Translations under genes and position numbers: made by a program
Part shown: in pieces, positions 3,322 through 5,225 of the stretch
How positions within the stretch are numbered: position 1 is the first letter of the stretch
Layout of the letters: every line of letters begins with the position of its first letter
The notes under the pieces: generated by a model
The model's database searches: none
Told to the model about the DNA's origin: nothing
What the model saw: the letters and a program-made list of their open reading frames with translations, nothing else
Origin: an uncultured Clostridia bacterium
GTDB lineage: Bacteria; Bacillota; Clostridia; Oscillospirales; Acutalibacteraceae
Reading direction: 5' to 3'
NCBI GenBank assembly: GCA_946610835.1
Contig: CAMOCU010000100.1
Span: 1 to 5,225 of the forward strand
DNA length: 5,225 nt

Positions 3322-3768
3322 ATGAAAAAATTTTGTGTGTATTTTGCCGTGCTGCTTGTGCTGGCGACGTTCGGCATGACTGTCCTCGCCCACGCGGGCG
3401 AAATGCCGTCCGTTCCGCTGGTCAGCAATTCCGACAGCAATCTGACCGAAGTCGATACCGATTACGAGGTGCCGATTTCCATCCCCACCACGACCGAAGC
3501 GCTGCGGCTGAGCAAAACGCAGCTGCAGCTGATCTATCAGCAGGAAGAAATTCTGACCGCCAACTACGCCGTGACCTGGCAAAGCAGCAACAACGCCGTC
3601 GTCCGGATCGATCCGGAAAGCGGCAAGCTCTTCGCCGCCGGCGTCGGCACAGCCGCCGTCACCGCCACATCGCCCGACGGCAGAACGGAAATTTGCACCG
3701 TGACCGTGCGGTACGCATGGTGGCAGCAGCTCATCCGCATTTTCCTGTTCGGCTGGCTCTGGTATTGA
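3322..3768 (+). CDS. Exported BIG2 (bacterial Ig-like) protein with aromatic C-terminal hydrophobic tail
   Basis: The 148-residue product has a signal peptide (MKKFCV, hydrophobic core to about 22, likely cleavage after AHA at 25) and a mature start GEMPSVPLVS. An acidic, flexible segment precedes one BIG2 domain at roughly 60-129, recognised by LSKTQLQL, the AVTWQSSNNAVVRID strand pattern, and the GVGTAAVTATSPDG turn followed by CTVTV. The last 19 residues, starting at RYAWWQQ and ending LFGWLWY, are hydrophobic and aromatic and probably insert in the membrane. GGGAGG at 3310-3315 supports ATG 3322; an in-frame ATG at 3277 lies inside the dockerin gene and lacks a ribosome binding site. BIG2 domains usually mediate cell-surface adhesion or serve as spacers. 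It is the last gene of the operon, eight bases before a strong terminator. Confidence 0.9.
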   Translation: MKKFCVYFAVLLVLATFGMTVLAHAGEMPSVPLVSNSDSNLTEVDTDYEVPISIPTTTEALRLSKTQLQLIYQQEEILTANYAVTWQSSNNAVVRIDPESGKLFAAGVGTAAVTATSPDGRTEICTVTVRYAWWQQLIRIFLFGWLWY

Positions 3769-3775
3769 TGTCCTT

Positions 3776-3813
3776 CCGCAGCGCATGACTGTTTGCGCTG
3801 CGGCTTTTTATTT
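3776..3813 (+). terminator. Intrinsic terminator of the exported-protein operon
   Basis: CCGCAGCGCA (3776-3785) pairs perfectly with TGCGCTGCGG (3794-3803) over 10 bp with an 8-base loop, followed by CTTTTTATTT. It begins eight bases after the stop codon of the BIG2 gene. Confidence 0.95.
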
Positions 3814-3831
3814 CACGGATTTTTGCGCATA

Positions 3832-3870
3832 AAAAGCAGAACTGCCCTTTGTTCCGGCGGTTCTGCTTTT
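3832..3870. terminator. Bidirectional terminator between converging genes
   Basis: Arms 3832-3846 and 3856-3870 form a 15-bp stem with one G-T pair and a 9-base loop. The plus side ends in TTTT, the minus side in TTTTTATG. It is 45 bases past the stop codon of the minus-strand DUF3592-like gene and acts as its terminator, and as a second stop for the plus-strand operon. Confidence 0.88.
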
Positions 3871-3914
3871 GGATTGTTCGGCGGACAGAATTCGTTCGCG
3901 TTCTGCGGCGCGGC

Positions 3915-4229
3915 TTATCCGATGGCGCGGCCGCGCGGCAGCGTCCAAACATCGACGACGACAAACAACGCGCCGAATCCCGGAATGAAGACCGCAACGC
4001 TCGTGCTTCTCCCGATCACTTCCGGCGGATTGGCAGGATTGTAATGCACCGGGATAGACTTTCCTCGCGGCAGCTGTTTTTGTAATCATCCGCCATGGAA
4101 TTGTACTCCGTACCGTCCGCAGTGTACCGGGCATACACTGCGGCTGTCCGCTGTATCGGGGTCGCTGCCGGGAATCCCCTTGAGGCGTGTGATCACGGCA
4201 GTCGTTTGCGGGTATGTGTGAATTTTCAC
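3915..4229 (-). pseudogene. DUF3592-like membrane protein gene with two compensating frameshifts
   Basis: On the minus strand three frame segments together make one DUF3592-like protein. A GTG at 4229 opens KIHTYPQTTAVITRLKG. A second frame carries AAVYARYTADGTEYNSMADD (about 4141-4085). The first frame then resumes with LPRGKSIPVHYNPANPPEVI and a hydrophobic stretch VAVFIPGFGALFVVVDVW, ending at TAA 3917-3915. The YTxDGxEY and [VI]PVxYNPxNPxEV motifs are typical of DUF3592, a family of small membrane proteins of unknown function. The first shift is near 4138-4152. The second falls at the A5 run (T5 at 4077-4081 on the plus strand), where one more A would restore the frame. Both shifts cancel, so either a decaying gene or sequence errors explain this. 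AGGGG lies about 11 bases before the GTG, a weak start. Confidence 0.65.
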
Positions 4230-4247
4230 AAGAGAAAAAATCCCCTA

Positions 4248-4276
4248 TTGCAATCCGGCGCGATTTCCTGTATACT
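4248..4276 (+). promoter_or_regulatory. Promoter of the methyltransferase gene
   Basis: TTGCAA (4248-4253), 17 bases, TATACT (4271-4276). The -35 sequence is the same as in the exported-protein operon. Transcription would start near 4283 and produce an unusually long leader of about 145 bases before the ATG at 4428. Confidence 0.75.
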
Positions 4277-4283
4277 GCAATTG

Positions 4284-4299
4284 GTTAGTTTGTGCTAAC
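4284..4299 (+). promoter_or_regulatory. Candidate operator at the methyltransferase transcription start
   Basis: GTTAG (4284-4288) and CTAAC (4295-4299) form a dyad with a 6-base spacer covering roughly +1 to +17. A repressor bound here would block transcription. Half sites of the TTAG/CTAA kind are reminiscent of DtxR-family metal regulators, but the spacing differs from the classic site and no regulator gene is in the window. Confidence 0.45.
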
Positions 4300-4414
4300 T
4301 TAAGGCAATACCGTACAATTGAGGTGTACGGATTGCGAAGGTAGATTTTTGTGCAGCATGACGGAAACAGATTCAAGCAAGGCGTGCGCCGCGATTGGTG
4401 CGGTGTTGCCTTAA
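4300..4414. mobile_element. MITE-like element with TTAA ends, in the methyltransferase leader
   Basis: The left end TTAAGGCAATACCG (4300-4313) and the reverse complement of the right end (4401-4414, TTAAGGCAACACCG) agree at 13 of 14 positions. The TTAA at each edge may be a target duplication or part of the repeat. The 107-bp interior has no coding capacity but contains a strong hairpin: 4311-4317 with 4325-4331, extended past a bulged A by 4305-4309 with 4332-4336. A divergent relative begins at 5151 in opposite orientation. Small size, terminal inverted repeats and a second copy make a non-autonomous transposable element the best reading; a structured leader RNA is the alternative. Confidence 0.72.
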
Positions 4415-4427
4415 AGGAGGATGAACC

Positions 4428-5114
4428 ATGACCCGCAAAGAACAGATTCAAAGCGCTTACAAACTGACCGGCGGCAACGCCGGATTTTATGACGGGATGA
4501 TGACCTGCTCCACCTTGCCGGGCAAGGCGATTTGCCGCGCGGTGTGGAACATGGACGCGCAAAAGAATTTTGCGTATATCGAGCAGGCGCTGTCCGGCGT
4601 GCCGGAGGATTTTGACGGAAAGCTGCTGGAAGTGCCGGTCGGGACAGGCGTGCTGAGCATGCCAGTTTACCGCGATCTGCCAAACGCCGACATTACCTGC
4701 CTGGATGATTCGGCGGACATGATGCGCGCGGCCAAACAAAAGGCGGAAGCCGCGGCCATCCGAAACATCACGTTTTTGCAGGGCGACGTCGGCGCGCTGC
4801 CCTTTGCGGACGAAAGCTTCGATATTGTGCTGTCGCTCAACGGGTTCCACGCGTTCCCCGACAAGCAGGCGGCTTACCGCGAAACCTACCGTGTGCTGAA
4901 AAAGGGCGGCGTGTTCTGCGGCTGTTTTTACATTCAGGGCGCGTGCCGGCGCACGGATTGGTTTGTGCAGCATTTGTATGTGCCGAGGGGATTTTTTACG
5001 CCGCCGTTTGAAACAAAAGAAAGCCTTGCGCGCCGTCTGTCCGGCCTGTATGCCGCCGCCAAGGTTACAAACGTCGAGGGCATAGGCTGCTTTCAATGCA
5101 GAAAGGGAACGTAA
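4428..5114 (+). CDS. Class I SAM-dependent methyltransferase
   Basis: The 228-residue product has the Rossmann-type methyltransferase motifs in order. Motif I, LLEVPVGTGVLSMP, is at 66-79, the SAM-binding glycine loop with Pro-Val in place of the more usual Gly-Cys or Gly-Ser. An acidic strand end DITCLDDS is at 88-95, QGDVGALPFADESFDIVLSL at 118-137 (motifs II/III and IV), and YRVLKKGG at 154-161. The N-terminus SAYKLTGGNAGFYDGMMT and the C-terminus RGFFTPPFETKESL point to a specific subfamily found in gut Clostridia; its substrate is unknown to me. It is cytosolic, with no signal peptide. AAAGGAGG at 4413-4420, seven bases before ATG 4428, fixes the start; the A of the MITE-edge TTAA forms part of it. 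It is monocistronic within the window and lies between two related MITE-like elements. The cysteine-rich tail (CGCF, CFQC) is notable. Confidence 0.9.
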   Translation: MTRKEQIQSAYKLTGGNAGFYDGMMTCSTLPGKAICRAVWNMDAQKNFAYIEQALSGVPEDFDGKLLEVPVGTGVLSMPVYRDLPNADITCLDDSADMMRAAKQKAEAAAIRNITFLQGDVGALPFADESFDIVLSLNGFHAFPDKQAAYRETYRVLKKGGVFCGCFYIQGACRRTDWFVQHLYVPRGFFTPPFETKESLARRLSGLYAAAKVTNVEGIGCFQCRKGT

Positions 5115-5150
5115 CCGAACCTGTTCCGCAATCCGCTCAGGCACAAAGGA

Positions 5151-5225
5151 TTCAAGGGAAGCACTGATTCAATCCGATGCGCACGACGGAACGGATCTTT
5201 TTCCGTCATATTGCACCAAAAATCC
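5151..5225. mobile_element. Partial second MITE-like element, inverted relative to the first
   Basis: Read on the minus strand, 5224-5195 aligns with 4344-4372 of the first element, sharing GATTTTT, GTGCA, ATGACGGAAA and AGAT. Further on both have GTGCGC and GATTG. The outer end TTCAAGGGAAGCACTG at 5151-5166 corresponds to the terminal repeat TTAAGGCAACACCG with several changes. The element runs past the window edge. A local hairpin (GACGGAA 5185-5191 with TTCCGTC 5201-5207) is private to this copy. It begins 37 bases after the methyltransferase stop. Confidence 0.6.

Noticed and set aside
4245..5144. Minus-strand 299-codon frame opposite the methyltransferase
   Set aside because: It covers the antisense of a clear methyltransferase, the MITE-like element and the promoter, with no domain or signal of its own. 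High G+C third positions of the real gene suppress stops.
5185..5207. Hairpin downstream of the methyltransferase as its terminator
   Set aside because: The 7-bp stem is not followed by a T-tract (next bases are ATATTGC), and it lies inside the second MITE-like element.

Overview
The window looks like an accessory, partly decayed stretch of a Bacillota chromosome, most likely a gut-type Clostridia/Oscillospirales relative. The signs are strong sigma-A promoters and AGGAGG-type ribosome binding sites, type I dockerin modules, a BIG2 domain protein, a holin-like type I toxin and an HU remnant. No tRNA, rRNA or CRISPR array is visible.

Layout. At 1-478 (minus) is the N-terminal part of an AAA-type ATPase of the AAA_14/DUF4143 kind, with a consensus promoter at 516-544. 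At 595-1812 lies an apparently exact tandem duplication of a 609-bp unit, bounded by three copies of a 20-bp sequence (595, 1204, 1813). Each unit carries a complete candidate type I toxin-antitoxin module that six-frame ORF calling misses. It consists of a 32-codon hydrophobic holin-like peptide on the minus strand, its own TTGACA-17-TATACT promoter, a Shine-Dalgarno-sequestering hairpin, a convergent antisense RNA from a TTGACA-17-TACAAT promoter, and a shared bidirectional terminator. Each unit also carries an N-terminal stub of a large serine recombinase, so the block is probably a mobile-element remnant.

At 1810-2185 (minus) are a terminator, the 3' part of an HU gene and part of a dockerin gene, joined by a deletion (pseudogenes). 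At 2248-3809 (plus) is a promoter and a three-gene apparent operon of exported proteins: an Ala/Thr-rich lipoprotein, a stand-alone secreted dockerin, and a BIG2 protein with an aromatic hydrophobic tail. It ends in a strong terminator. All three products share a short E-[LM]-P-x-[IV]-P-L motif, which suggests a common surface role. A second, bidirectional terminator (3832-3870) closes a minus-strand DUF3592-like gene broken by two compensating frameshifts (3915-4229).

At 4248-5114 (plus) is a class I SAM-dependent methyltransferase. It has a promoter followed by a GTTAG-N6-CTAAC dyad that could be an operator. Between that dyad and the ribosome binding site sits a 115-bp MITE-like element (4300-4414) with 13/14-matching terminal inverted repeats starting with TTAA. 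A divergent relative in opposite orientation begins after the gene (5151) and runs off the window.

The most interesting part is the duplicated toxin-antitoxin block with its mutually exclusive leader hairpins. Next are the MITE pair around the methyltransferase and the dockerin/HU chimera.
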